Positions 10,601-19,676 of a DNA stretch of 64,000 nucleotides are shown here, piece by piece. Both the position numbers and the translations under genes were made by a program. The notes below the pieces were generated by a model, which was not told where the DNA came from, did not search any database, and saw only the letters and a program-made list of their open reading frames with translations. Position 1 is the first letter of the stretch. Every line of letters starts with the position of its first letter. Origin of the DNA: Liolophura sinensis (Eukaryota; Mollusca; Polyplacophora; Chitonida; Chitonidae); the NCBI RefSeq assembly GCF_032854445.1, contig NC_088302.1:23821788-23885787 (forward strand), in the 5' to 3' direction.

Positions 10601-13600
10601 ATAATTTAGTTTACATATACAGTCATAGGAAATACAGGTATTATAGAGAATCAATATAAAGGATACTTTTCACTTTGAGGTTGTCAAACAGATTTTTGAT
10701 GTGCTCTATTTCCTGTTCGGTCTGAGACTGGGCAAATGCCCAGATGTGGTTGGAGCGTCGGCCTAGGAGACTGGACAGGTGAGCTGTGGTTGCCCCTGAC
10801 CCTATGTTAACATGGATCACATCGTCTGTGTCGTTAAGTAGATACCTCACAGTGTGCGGGCCATAGCAGCTAGATTTATCCTGCAATTTAAGTAATAATA
10901 ATAGCACTGGAAATAGAATGTGACAACAATGAAATTTTGAAAACCTAATTACCAGATTAATTTGCCCTGATTCACTCATAAATGCACATGTACATATTCT
11001 ACGATTTAGTCTTCAAATCGTAGAATATTTTTAGTATTCTACGAGCTTTCAAGATAATGACCATGTAAAGGACATGCTTGTCATCTGATGTAGTATACTA
11101 CTATACATGTATGCTATTGATGTAATCAATAGTAATATATGTCCACAAATTTTGAGAAAAAAACCCAATAAAACAGTAATGTAAACACAATGTACAATTG
11201 GCCAGTTTCATCAAGTGGATTTCTGTACTTTTTTACTTGGCATTTGACAGTCAAGGCGGTATGTAAATGAAAAAGTTGTAGTGTCTGTGTTGTGTATTTT
11301 CTCCATCAAACACATTTTATTGGGGTTATAATTAAATGTTACTTGGCAATTTTGCAGGCACTATATACCAGGTAAATAGAATTCAAATAATGTGAGGTTC
11401 TTGGATCTGTGAGGTTTTGGTGAGGTTGTGGGTGAAGATGTCCTCCCTGGCCTCATGGGAGAAAATGAGGACATCATCACAGTGGGGGTTCTTACCTGGA
11501 GCACAAGAGAGCTCAATTTGGTGAGGTTGTGGGTGAAGATGTCCTCCCTGGCCTCATGGGAGAAGGTGAGGACATCATCACAGTAGGGGTCCTTACCTGG
11601 AGCACAAGACAGCCATCTTTGGTGAGGTTGTGGGTGAAGATGTCCCCCCCCCCCCCGCCCGGCCGCGAAGGAGAGAGTGAGGACGTCATCACAGTGGGAG
11701 TCCTTACCTGGGGTCCTTACCTGGAGCACAAGACAGCCCTCTTTGGTGAGGTTGTGGGTGAAGATGTCCTCCCTGGCCTCATGGGAGAAGGTGAGGACAT
11801 CATCACAGTAGGGGTCCTTACCTGGAGCACAAGACAGCCTTTGGTGAGGTTGTGGGTGAAGATGTCCTCCCTGGCCTCATGGGAGAAGGTGAGGACATCA
11901 TCACAGTAGGGGTCCTTACCTGGAGCACAAGACAGCCCTCTTTGGTGAGGTTGTGGGTGAAGATGTCCTCCCTGGCCTCATGGGAGAAGGTGAGGACATC
12001 ATCACAGTAGGGGTCCTTACCTGGAGCACAAGACAGCCTTTGGTGAGGTTGTGGGTGAAGATGTCCTCCCTGGCCTCATGGGAGAAGGTGAGGACATCAT
12101 CACAGTAGGGGTCCTTACCTGGAGCACAAGACAGCCCTCTTTGGTGAGGTTGTGGGTGAAGATGTCCTCTCTGGCCTCATGGGAGAAGGTGAGGACATCA
12201 TTGCAGTGGGGGTCTACACAAAACATCTGTCCTGTCAACTCTTGGTTAGGGGCAACTTTAATGAAGCCGTCCCGACAAAGCTCCTCAACTACAGACTCCA
12301 CACTGTAAGTACAAACAGGTAAGTATTAGGAAGATATGACCATTGTTACTCCTCTCTTTTTTATTGATGCTTTATGTTGAGGAACAAACCTGCCAATTGC
12401 TAAATCAGTGGCTCTCACTGAATAATTATAAGATAATAAAGGTTATTAAAATTCCCTATAAAAAATTTTCTTCAAAAATTCCCAATCCTATCAGAAAAAA
12501 ATGGTAGGTCAGTAGAGATTTATTTTTTTTACTCTAGCTAATGAAAATGAAGTTAAAGAAATTAACATTGGAAAAAAAAATGTGCATGAAAATTATTATA
12601 GAGCTATAGAGTAAGGCCATGTTTTGGAGGGTCAGTCGCCGTATGCACTATGAATATATTTTTGATGATTGCCTCAACAAAACATTTGTGGAATTGTCCT
12701 TACCTGGATTTGGCCTGGTTCACCCATAAGTATGCAGGTATGTTAGACTTAGTCTCGGTCTCCCTCACAGCAGCAGGCAACAGATGGTCAATGGAGATCA
12801 CCTTGTGCTTGATACGGTTTCTCGCCATCGACGCATTCAGTTTGACAGCACAGGATAAGATGGCCTCCTCAATTGCCTGAATGTCTGGCTCTAACTTCTC
12901 ACCGGGTAACGGTGTGCGAGGCTGAAACTTTCGTGTCTGAAAGTCATGAAGTACCACCATCACGTCCGACTCCTCGTCTCGATGCTACAATATAAATGCA
13001 AGAAGACTTTGGCTCATGGATTCATCAACAAGAGCCATTTCTACCCAATTCTTACCAGTACAAATCACCTAAGATCATCATAAAGGTACGTGGACAACCA
13101 CTGTGACTATACATATTACACAACTATATGCACAGTACATTATGTTAAGCTACACATGTATTTAAGGGCACACTCAAACCCTATTGTTCCCTTGATACAT
13201 AGCATACCTGATTATACAGATGGCACACCTGATTATAATGATGGCACACCTGATTGTACAGGTAGTGCACTTGTCTGTATTGGTAGTATATCTGATTGTA
13301 CAGGTAGTGCACTTGTCTGTATTGGCAGTAAACGTGATTATACAGGTAGTGCACCTGTCTGTATTGGCAATATACCTGATTGCACAGGTAGTGCACCTGT
13401 CTGCATTGGCAGCACACCTGATTGTACAGGAAGAACATTTGTATCATACATTGATATTGTGTTTCTTTACTATAGAACAAAAGCACACGCTCTTTACACT
13501 GTTGTACAAAGATGACATTTATTTTAAAACTTTTGTGCCGAAAAATAGAACTGTCTAAAGTAAATGCAACTTTGAAATTCTCACCTCAGGGAAATGAGCA

Positions 13601-16600
13601 AAAAATGAGACATCGGATAACATTTGATCCAAAAGATTTTGATCTGAAAAGAGAAAAAAAGAAATTAAGGAGGGTTAAGAGGGTCTACTGGCTTGTAATA
13701 CACATATCTGTAAAGGTTTACACAGTCCAAAATAAAATGTGTGTAATAAGTAACTCTAATCATTCTGAAGATCCACACAAGGCCTATTTTATATTTGTTT
13801 ATTTATACTCAAGAATATTTGACTTATATGACAGATTATGGTGGGAGAGAACCGGGCAGAGTCCGGGGGAACCCACAACCATCCTCAGGTGGCTGACAGA
13901 CCTTCCTACATACGGCCACAGAGGAAGCCAGCATGAGCTGGACTTGAACTCAATGCGTCCACATTGAAGAAAGGCTCCCTGGTCCTTGCGCTGCGCTGGC
14001 ACACTAACCTCCTCAGCCCCACCTATTTTATATGACAAATCTGTAATCAACTAACCTCAGGGTTTACAAGTGTTGAGAATATGATACTGACAAAGCCAAA
14101 CTGGTTTCAAACAGTACAACAAGGACTTGTATGTGCTTTCGAAAAATTTTTAAAATTTAATAAAGAAAAGTAAATGTGTTTCTCAATAGATTGATTATCA
14201 ACTACTATTTTGTTTGTAATGTCTCTATGAATTCAACCCATCAAATGTCAGCAAAACTGTCGAGTGTTGAGAGAAAGATAAACGCAGCCAACTGTGATCC
14301 CTTTCTTCCATTATTTGTATGGATGTCAACTAAAAATGAGGTTAACAATTATAGAACGTACTTATAACACCAATTTACAATGCATCTCATACATGTACAT
14401 AGACTGCAGAGGCCTCTGTGGTTCAGTTGGTTAGCACACTAGCGCAGCGTAATGACCCAGGAGTCTCTCACCAATGCGGTTGCTGTGAGTTCAAGTCCAG
14501 CTCATGCTGGCTTCCTCTCCGCCCTTACGTGGGAAGGTCTGCCAGCAACCTGTGGAGGGTCGTGGGTTTGTCCAGGCTCTGCCTGGTTTCTTCCCACCAT
14601 AATGCTGGCAGTTGTCGTATAAGTGAAATATTCTTGAGTATGGCATAAAACACTAATCAGATAAATAAATAAATACATGAGCTGTAATGTTCCATGCATA
14701 TGGTCTGGCTAAACAGAGAAAAATACTCTGAAGTATAAAACCTGCAAAAAAGTTATTATTATTATTATTATTAGTTAGCATTATCAAGTCAAACATCAGC
14801 TGCTTACATTCTTTTCTTTCAGGTTGAAGGTGACTCTATAACATGGATGCCACACCTAGTAAAAGTACATGTATGTACATGTAACTTTGCTCATGGAGTA
14901 AAGGATTTTCATCATCTGCATGTACATGCAATTTATTTGATTGGTATTTAATGCCATACTCACAAATTTTCAGAGTTTTCTATAGAAGCTAATGATTAGA
15001 TGAACCCAGATGAGACTAAAGCGCCCAGATTAAAGACACAGCGGCAACCAAAGCAGCAAGAGATGGATTTGAACCTCATCAATCAAGGACTTGAGAGCCA
15101 AACCGAGCCAGCGCTTTTAACCATTACACAAGCCAACTAGTGAGGGCATTTCAGATATGGATTTATGGACCTTCTCTTAGTCAACATGTGCTGGGTTAAG
15201 TGGGAGTAAATTCTTTCTTAAAAACAGAAATATACATGTACATGACAGCCAATGTGAATTCTGATAATAATATGTTCAGTTTTCAAGTGCAGTGAGTGAA
15301 TGATAGATCGTGATGCAATTCTGAAATTTCAGAATCTACACATGCGACTACTGTAAATGCCTTTTTATTGGCGTGGTACTAACATTCGCAGATTTCGCTG
15401 CAAACACATTTCTGCGAAAATAAGTACCATCGAATACAAAACCCATGTAAATAATTTCTTAATGTAGAATGCGTTACAGTTATAAATTCGCTAACAAGCA
15501 CTACAGTTCTAATACTTTTTCAAACACGTTAATTAGAAATACCTAATTAGAATGTATTCCGGCTTTCACAAATCCAGCTTAACTGATCGTCAGTTAAGCT
15601 TGCTTTCTTTCAAGGAGGCTTAGCTCCATCTAAGTATCGCCACATTGAGACGTTGTTGATTTATTGCCGCGGTTAGAGACATACAAATCGATAATTTGTA
15701 CTGGGCGTGTGTACATCGCTTGGGGTTTTCCACACTTCAAACTTCCTTTTCAATATGATGATTTCTGAGAAATTTACTCAAATCTGTCACAGCTCACTAA
15801 AAGTTTCACTCATACTGCTGATGCATGAGAATTAAACAGTGTGATTTATTTATATCAAATTTAATTCTTCGTCGTCTCCCGGAGTGAGTGACACGAATAT
15901 TTGCTTTTATATAGATTAACAGTCTTCAAAAGATTAAAAGCTTAGGAGGATTAACTTCCTTTGTCTGATCAAGTTACTGTATTGTATAGAATTTTTGTCA
16001 CATCTCACAGGTACAAACAAGTTTAAATGATAATACTGTTACTTGAATGCTTGAGTTGTTTTATTATTTGATGTTTCTGTGTTGAAGTTTGATTTTGTTT
16101 ATCAGTTGTCCAAAAATTCTGTAAAAATCCGCGAAAGTTGATTCCCGCAAATGTGTCTTCTTACCAAATCTGCGAAAGTTTATGCCCGCGAATAAAAAGG
16201 CATTTACAGTATTTCAATAAGCTACAGTACAGTATTTATACATGTATACTTAAAATAAAATATTATTCATTTGGGCTGATAACTGTGTACCTTGAGACAC
16301 CAAACAAATAGTCTGGATACAAGATATATACATGTATTTACTGACCCATGAATATAAAGTTCTCCATCACACATGTACTGTAATTCTTCAACCGTCTCGC
16401 ATATTTGCAAGGTGTTTCTTCAAGCTTATTCTGAAGGCATTATTCTGAGGTTCATTGGTAAAATTACGCTTTTTGTGAAGCCCTGAAACTGGCCAATCCA
16501 ACCGATATACATGTAATTTTTGTCTCCAAAATCAACTTTAAAATGTGTATAAATTGCACTGAAAGTTGTTCTTTTATACGCAAAAAGGTTGAGGAATTAG

Positions 16601-18109
16601 GGTACCCTATTTCTTCCAAAATTTAGGACGCCTGATCTGCTCATTTTAGCCAATATGTATGTAATTCTAGCAGGAATATTGAGTTCCTTTTTTTCTCACA
16701 TGGTTAGACCATCTAATGAACAACATACTCATATCTTTACTTTTCCACAAGGCTGGTAAAGGGCTGTAATATTCTACTTTCTACTAATATCTGTCCCAAA
16801 TTTTAGAAGAGTTAGGTTAATATGTAACGATCGCTTGGTATCATCTCTGTGAGATACTAAAATACATGTATATGAACTCCTAGCTGCAGGCGTTATTTAT
16901 TCACCCTATGTAAAGGGCAACTGGACATGTCTGGATTTAATGACTTACCTGTACATGTATGAAGCCTACATGTACTTGTAGTGAATATTTAATTTCTGTA
17001 TACATGTAAGCAAAATGATGCCACGTCTGCTGGTCGCATACGGTGGACAATCAGTAAGAAAAAAAAAAACATTTCTGGAGTAAAAATGCTACAAGGTGAG
17101 ATATACATGTATGCACATATTGTATACATGTGCATATCTAGGTCAGGAAACACATGTAAATGTACATTATGTGGAAGAGATATATGTAAATGCTGCGATT
17201 AACATCTATTTTAATACCAGATAGATGTACAAGCTAAAGAATCACAAATCTGATATTTTAACACTCAAGGTCAAGACTACCATAAATTGGGAATTTTTGT
17301 TTCTTTAATGAAAAACTTAAGAATTTTTCACTTACATGTTTATGATGATGGTCATTTAAATGTATGGGAAAAACCAGAACACCCTGGATAAACCACTGCA
17401 CTTTGGCAAGTAACTGACAAACTTTCCCATATGTGACGTAAATACGTATATCACCTTGGTGAAAGACAAGTGGTCTTCAACAAACCGCACACTGTGTAAC
17501 ATTGTGCAATCAGCCAATTGACCGCTTAATGTCAGCATACACTGAGTGCTAAAAGCAGGAATTTCCCAATTTACCCCGCACCCCGTGTCGTGGCAATTAA
17601 AAATCAACCACCCGTAATCACCATATACTACGGTCTACTCCCTAGCCACACAATAAACTTGTACAGTATATTTACTCACATTTCAAGGCACTAAAAGCCA
17701 ACTCGAATGCTAGTCTTTTTTCTTTTGCATTCTCAAAGTCAATATGAGGTATTTCTGGAGGCTTGTCGTTCTTTTGTTCTTCTCGTTTTCGCTTCAGGTA
17801 AGGGTTATCGTCTTCTTTCTCATGTTTCAAAGCGTTGAAAATGACAGCAGCATGCTTGAAGATTTTGTGCGAATACAGACATGGCTCTTTTTTGAAAAAC
17901 TCCATCCTGAATTTGGCTTCATTTTCTTTTAGGTTCTTTAAAGAGGTGCTCATCTTGAGCGGGCGACCAGTTGGCCTTCCTAAGTGACCGGTTGACTTAA
18001 GACTTGCGGCGTCATCCATGTCTCTATTAGTCAGGTAGGAATTCTGACCGCTCTCTGTACTCTGTGGGGTCCTGGAATGGTAATTCATCGTCTCAACTGT
18101 GGGCGCCAT
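4180..18109 (-). CDS. NSUN7: NSUN7-like RNA m5C methyltransferase homologue, 9 coding exons, 700 aa
   Basis: Nine exons (minus strand, 5' to 3'): 17680-18109, 13585-13643, 12704-12984, 12119-12302, 10667-10880, 7890-8033, 6762-6863, 5764-6014, 4180-4617. All introns are GT-AG, all phases join, and the total is 2103 nt including the stop. The length (700 aa) is close to vertebrate NSUN7 (about 718 from memory). Family landmarks in order: RLAFELAFSALKY before intron 1; VMVVLHDFQTRKF in exon 3; a degenerate SAM-binding motif I (VNIGSGATTAH, about 342-352); the motif IV cysteine C420 in AECSKSGVSNPV; motif VI at 480-484 reading YCTRS; a basic tail beginning SAKDVLERAAAKGLL. NSUN proteins are nuclear, mitochondrial or cytosolic RNA cytosine-5 methyltransferases; mammalian NSUN7 is linked to sperm motility and enhancer RNA. 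Motif VI normally has TCS, so catalysis here is doubtful. The family call is firm; activity is inference. Confidence 0.93.
5764..6014 (-). CDS. NSUN7: NSUN7 exon 8, motif VI with Cys replaced by Arg
   Basis: Acceptor TTTTGGTGATAG|TG and donor AGAGAG|GTAAGA. It encodes MSKVQAIVYCTRSVNAVENEAAV, then a region ending NGCFVALITRE, which is the last core strand of the methyltransferase fold. The family signature here is (Y)xTCSVxPxENE; this copy has TRS (R483, codon CGC), one base from TGC. C481 lies two residues upstream and could be a sequence-level remnant, but it is not the normal nucleophile position. No stops or frameshifts are seen. Confidence 0.9.
6762..6863 (-). CDS. NSUN7: NSUN7 exon 7 (residues 438-472)
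   Basis: Acceptor TACTTTACAG|AT and donor AGAA|GTGAGT. It encodes DMTILKDLSIGEADHSKLAKLIATQGALLKHAMR as two pieces either side of GEADHS. The second piece is the helix (L-A-x-x-Q-x-x-L-x-H-A-M) that precedes motif VI in NSUN proteins. The exon is 102 nt and phase 1 at both ends. Confidence 0.88.
7016..7245 (-). mobile_element. SINE (tRNA head, Nin-like core) in NSUN7 intron 6
   Basis: Minus-orientation copy. It runs from the 3' core (GATTGATGTTTTACGCCATC) to the tRNA-like head (CGGGCTAGCGTGCTAGCC). Diverged by small changes; no clear target duplication seen. Confidence 0.8.
7318..7470 (-). mobile_element. tRNA-like SINE remnant, third type
   Basis: On the minus strand GTGTGGGTTCAATCCCGGCT carries a good box B (GGTTCAATCCC). 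The flank is diverged. Similar box B words occur at about 8565-8590, 15060-15075 and 27188-27205 (minus) and at 21552-21566 (plus). Function is only inferred. Confidence 0.4.
7890..8033 (-). CDS. NSUN7: NSUN7 exon 6, motif IV cysteine
   Basis: Acceptor GGGGTCTCAG|AT and donor GAAG|GTGAGA. It encodes NVKIIPDRFLDTSPDDIR, then VVLLSAECSKSGVSNPVDF. C420 is the motif IV cysteine (PCSG in active family members), which normally helps release the methylated RNA. The usual Pro before it is Glu and the Gly after Ser is Lys, so the loop is altered. The exon is in phase 1 on both sides. Confidence 0.9.
9383..9629 (-). mobile_element. SINE, near full length, NSUN7 intron 5
   Basis: Minus orientation. It begins with the (TTTA)n tail complement and TTGATTGGTGTTTTATGGC, and ends TCGGCCACGGAGGCCCC, which is the complement of the tRNA-like 5' head. 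Box B-like sequence (GTTCAAGTCC) is read on the minus strand around 9538. Confidence 0.85.
10018..10600. mobile_element. 583-bp inverted-repeat element in NSUN7 intron 5
   Basis: TTAAGGAGAAGAAAACTTAA at 10018 is the inverse of TTAAGTTTTCTTCTCCTTTAA at about 10579-10599. The interior has an open frame of 75 codons (10202-10429) that resembles nothing I know. A related TTAAAGGAGAA word occurs at about 30119. It is probably a non-autonomous DNA transposon. Confidence 0.65.
10667..10880 (-). CDS. NSUN7: NSUN7 exon 5, degenerate SAM-binding motif I
   Basis: Acceptor TTAAATTGCAG|GATAAA and donor AAAA|GTATCC. It encodes DKSSCYGPHTV... then VIHVNIGSGATTAHLSSLLG, which occupies the position of the Rossmann-fold SAM loop. 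Active NSUN enzymes usually have D-x-C-A-A-P-G-G-K-T there. Here the loop keeps G345 and G347 but lacks the Asp, Pro and Lys. Alternative donor GTGAAA six bases earlier would not join in frame as well as this one. Confidence 0.88.
11400..12210 (-). repeat. exon-derived 97-101 bp tandem array carrying splice donors
   Basis: About eight head-to-tail copies. The one at the high-coordinate end is the 3' half of NSUN7 exon 4 and the other seven lie at the start of intron 4. Each unit holds the DVLTFSHEAREDIFTHNLTK coding stretch, the LVLQ end and a CAG|GTAAG donor. The donor words lie near 12117, 12015, 11915, 11817, 11715, 11702, 11592 and 11491. Units are 101 bp or 97 bp (a 4-bp loss in the AAAGAGGGC stretch). 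One copy (about 11622-11743) has a poly-C/GC-rich patch and a local duplication giving two donors 13 bp apart. Confidence 0.93.
12119..12302 (-). CDS. NSUN7: NSUN7 exon 4, 3' half is the parent of an intronic tandem array
   Basis: Acceptor TACTTACAG|T and donor CTCCAG|GTAAGG. It encodes SVESVVEELCRDGFIKVAPNQ... followed by DPHCNDVLTFSHEAREDIF and ending GCLVLQ, the pre-core NSUN7 region. Its last ~90 nt are repeated seven more times downstream in intron 4 (see 11400-12118), so identical splice donors follow the authentic one. Only the first donor keeps the frame into exon 5 (DKSSCYGPH); reading through meets an in-frame TAA at 12017-12019. Confidence 0.9.
12704..12984 (-). CDS. NSUN7: NSUN7 exon 3 (residues 164-257)
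   Basis: Acceptor ATTGTAG|CATCG and donor CCAG|GTAAGG. It encodes the VMVVLHDFQTRKFQPR block typical of NSUN7, then an alpha-helical region ending AYLWVNQAKS. The last part corresponds to the 'R-V-N' RNA-recognition strand before the methyltransferase core in NSUN proteins. It ends in phase 2 and shares a Ser codon with exon 4. Confidence 0.9.
13203..13435. repeat. 42-bp minisatellite in NSUN7 intron 2
   Basis: Repeats of ACCTGATTGTACAGGTAGTG followed by CACCTGTCTGTATTGGCAGT, about five full copies preceded by shorter ACCTGATTATA units. The period is a multiple of three, which explains long open frames (VVHLSVLAVY-type) on both strands. It is not a gene. Confidence 0.85.
13585..13643 (-). 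CDS. NSUN7: NSUN7 exon 2 (59 nt micro-exon)
   Basis: This small exon lies between the acceptor TTCTCTTTTCAG and the donor GAG|GTGAGA. It encodes the end of a Tyr codon plus QNLLDQMLSDVSFFAHFPE (residues 145-163). The exon is needed to bridge exon 1 (ALKY) to exon 3 (HRDEESDVMVV), and it restores the ALKYQ-(D/N)-(I/L)L pattern I recall from vertebrate NSUN7. The phases (1 in, 0 out) fit both neighbours exactly. Confidence 0.88.
13797..14022 (-). mobile_element. SINE, minus copy, NSUN7 intron 1
   Basis: It contains TACTCAAGAATATTTGACTT, the GGTGGGAGAGAACCGGGCAG segment and the head complement GCGCTGCGCTGGCACACTAAC. It sits about 390 bp from a plus-strand copy at 14408, making an inverted SINE pair in one intron. 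Confidence 0.82.
14408..14675 (+). mobile_element. SINE, full-length plus copy, NSUN7 intron 1
   Basis: Head GAGGCCTCTGTGGTTCAGTT with box A-like GGTTCAGTTGGTTAGC and box B-like GAGTTCAAGTCC. The core then runs ATAAGTGAAATATTCTTGAG... and the tail is (AAAT)n. It is antisense to NSUN7. Confidence 0.88.
15349..16211. mobile_element. 863-bp inverted-repeat DNA element (MITE-like) in NSUN7 intron 1
   Basis: The left end TACTGTAAATGCCTTTTTAT is mirrored by the right end ...ATAAAAAGGCATTTACAGTA. Imperfect inverted homology continues inward (TTCGCAGATTT and CGCAAA blocks). There is no transposase frame inside, so it is non-autonomous. A TA dinucleotide at both ends suggests a TA target duplication (inference). 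Confidence 0.75.
16376..16603 (+). mobile_element. MITE family A, copy in NSUN7 intron 1
   Basis: Begins ACTGTAATTCTTCAACC and ends GGTTGAGGAATTAGGG, giving about 18-bp inverted ends, with a non-coding 228-bp body. The body shares GGTGTTTCTTCAAGC.. and GTGAAGCCCTGAAACTGGCC with the copies at 1346 and 56730. It abuts MITE family B directly. Confidence 0.75.
16604..16817 (+). mobile_element. MITE family B, copy in NSUN7 intron 1
   Basis: About 214 bp. The left end CCCTATTTCTTCCAAAATTT is inverted at the right end (CCCAAATTTTAGAAGAGTTAGG). The interior (GACGCCTGATCTGCTCATTTTA...) matches the reverse complement of 1748-1963. No coding capacity is seen. Confidence 0.75.
17680..18109 (-). CDS. NSUN7: NSUN7 exon 1 (start codon, residues 1-143)
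   Basis: The ATG at 18109 is the first in-frame ATG after a TAG at about 18164-18166. It has purines at -3 and +4 (G and G). The residues run MAPTVETMNYH..., a low-complexity polar leader, then FKHAAVIFNALKHEKEDDNPYL and, at the exon end, RLAFELAFSALK, the segment conserved in NSUN7. The donor T|GTGAGT leaves phase 1, and the Tyr codon is completed by exon 2. An open frame reaches 18163 but only with a TTG start. A 5' non-coding exon further upstream cannot be excluded. Confidence 0.88.
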
Positions 18110-19297
18110 AACACAGAAGCCTTCACTCACAAGCTTGGGCAATAGTGTAACAATGGTCGCCAACTAGCATTCAGTTTGAACAATACTTAAACAACTCTCG
18201 AGCAGTCCAGGAAACATCTGTTAACATCCAGCACACATGCAGGCAATCTGCAGCCTAATACCATTATCTTTTTTTCCCCAGCCAACAGTATGCTACTTCT
18301 GCTGGAGTCAGAAATGACAAGCAGGCTGACCAGTAACGGGTGGCGTTTCAGGGACTATGGAATACTGGATATATCCTCTATAGTCTCTCACACTGCCTGC
18401 TCTTGAGTGGAACTGTTACTCTCTCACCCTGCCAAGCTCACCTGGGAACAGAAAAGAAAAAGGTATAGAGTCAATATCCGAGAGCTCTGCTATTGACTGT
18501 ACACGCCCCGACGGTAGACCAGCACTTCTGAAGGACAATGAGCTGCTCAGCTTGGTAACTTAAACACCATTAAACCAATAAAACACAGTCAGAAGTCCAG
18601 CCCAAGACAGCGGTAATCCATCAATACAAGTCTGTGATCACCTCACAATAAACCGCAGACAATGCTGCCTGAGAGTTTGCGATATTGTCACATGTACATT
18701 GTACCTGTCCATACACACTCACCTGAGCACATTCTTTGAACCAGTACCTGTACAATCCAGGTATGGTTATCTTACAGTACAGGTACAGTGTATGTGCTTG
18801 TAAGATCTTGTATTAAAACCAGACATTAGTCAGTAAAAGTACTATGTATGTCACTTTTATACAGTTTTACTGTTTGTCATGAGCAATCACTTAACTCATA
18901 ATGAGCACATCTAGCTGGGAAGAGTATAAAATTTGGTTAATCCAAGTTGCCATACCCTGCAGATCCTAAACACTACACTTAACCAAGAACCACATACATC
19001 AAAAGGTCATTCACAAGTGTAATATATCAAATTTACACCGATAACAACATGAAAGGTTTATTTCAAGATAAGGGAATGTTGTTTAGGGCAGCCCGGTTGC
19101 TCCCCTTACTAGACAACATAAAGCCTGGGACCACAGGTATACATGTATTTATTGGTACTTAATCTGTGGAGGAGAAATTTAAGCAAACATGACACCTTCA
19201 CAAGTATCATGCACGTATATTTGCAATACCATGTGTATAAATGTGTACACTAGCATTCAGTTGTGAAGTCATACATTAATGATCACTATGCAAACAT

Positions 19298-19569
19298 TGG
19301 GCCTCCGTGGTTCAGTCAGTTAGCGTGCTAGCACAGCGTAATGACCCAGGAGTCTCTCAACAATGCGGTTGCTGTGAGTTCAAGTCCAGCTCATGCTGGT
19401 TTCCCCTCCGGCCGTACGTGGGAAGGTCTGCCAGCAACCTGCGGATGGTCGTGGGTTTCCCCTGGGCTCTGCCAAGTTTTGTCCCACCATAATGCTGGCC
19501 GCTGTCGTATAAGTGAAATATTCTTGAGTACGGCGTAAAACATCAATCAACTAAATAAAGAAATAAATA
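19298..19569 (+). mobile_element. SINE, full-length with 14-bp target duplication
   Basis: Complete copy from GGGCCTCCGTGGTTCAG to an (AAAT)n tail. It is flanked by perfect direct repeats CACTATGCAAACAT at 19284-19297 and 19570-19583, the mark of LINE-assisted retroposition. Confidence 0.92.
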
Positions 19570-19608
19570 CACTATGCAAACATCCCCTTAGGATATGCTC
19601 GCTTTCCT

Positions 19609-19676
19609 TCCACCATAATGTATAAGTGAAATATTCTTGAGTACGGCGTAAAACATCAATCAAATAAATAAATAAA
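19609..19676 (+). mobile_element. SINE 3' fragment beside the full-length copy
   Basis: Only the last ~68 bp of the core (CCACCATAATG...ATAAGTGAAATATTCTTGAG...) plus tail. The internal GCTGGCCGCCGTC block is deleted. It is followed by ACTATGCAAA, a third copy of the neighbouring target word. Confidence 0.8.

Noticed and set aside
11361-11909. ORFs of 122-126 codons on both strands near 11.5 kb
   Set aside because: They read through the exon-derived tandem array; only 12119-12302 is real coding sequence.
13181-13558. Long overlapping ORFs on both strands (101-141 codons)
   Set aside because: They are produced by the 42-bp minisatellite, whose period is a multiple of three, inside an NSUN7 intron.
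14408-14480. Possible tRNA gene (box A and box B present)
   Set aside because: It is the tRNA-derived head of a SINE, followed by the shared SINE body and (AAAT)n tail; it has no proper cloverleaf.
17744-17932. Plus-strand ORF with a hydrophobic start (MRYFWRLVVLLFFSFSL)
   Set aside because: It is a shadow of NSUN7 exon 1 on the other strand.
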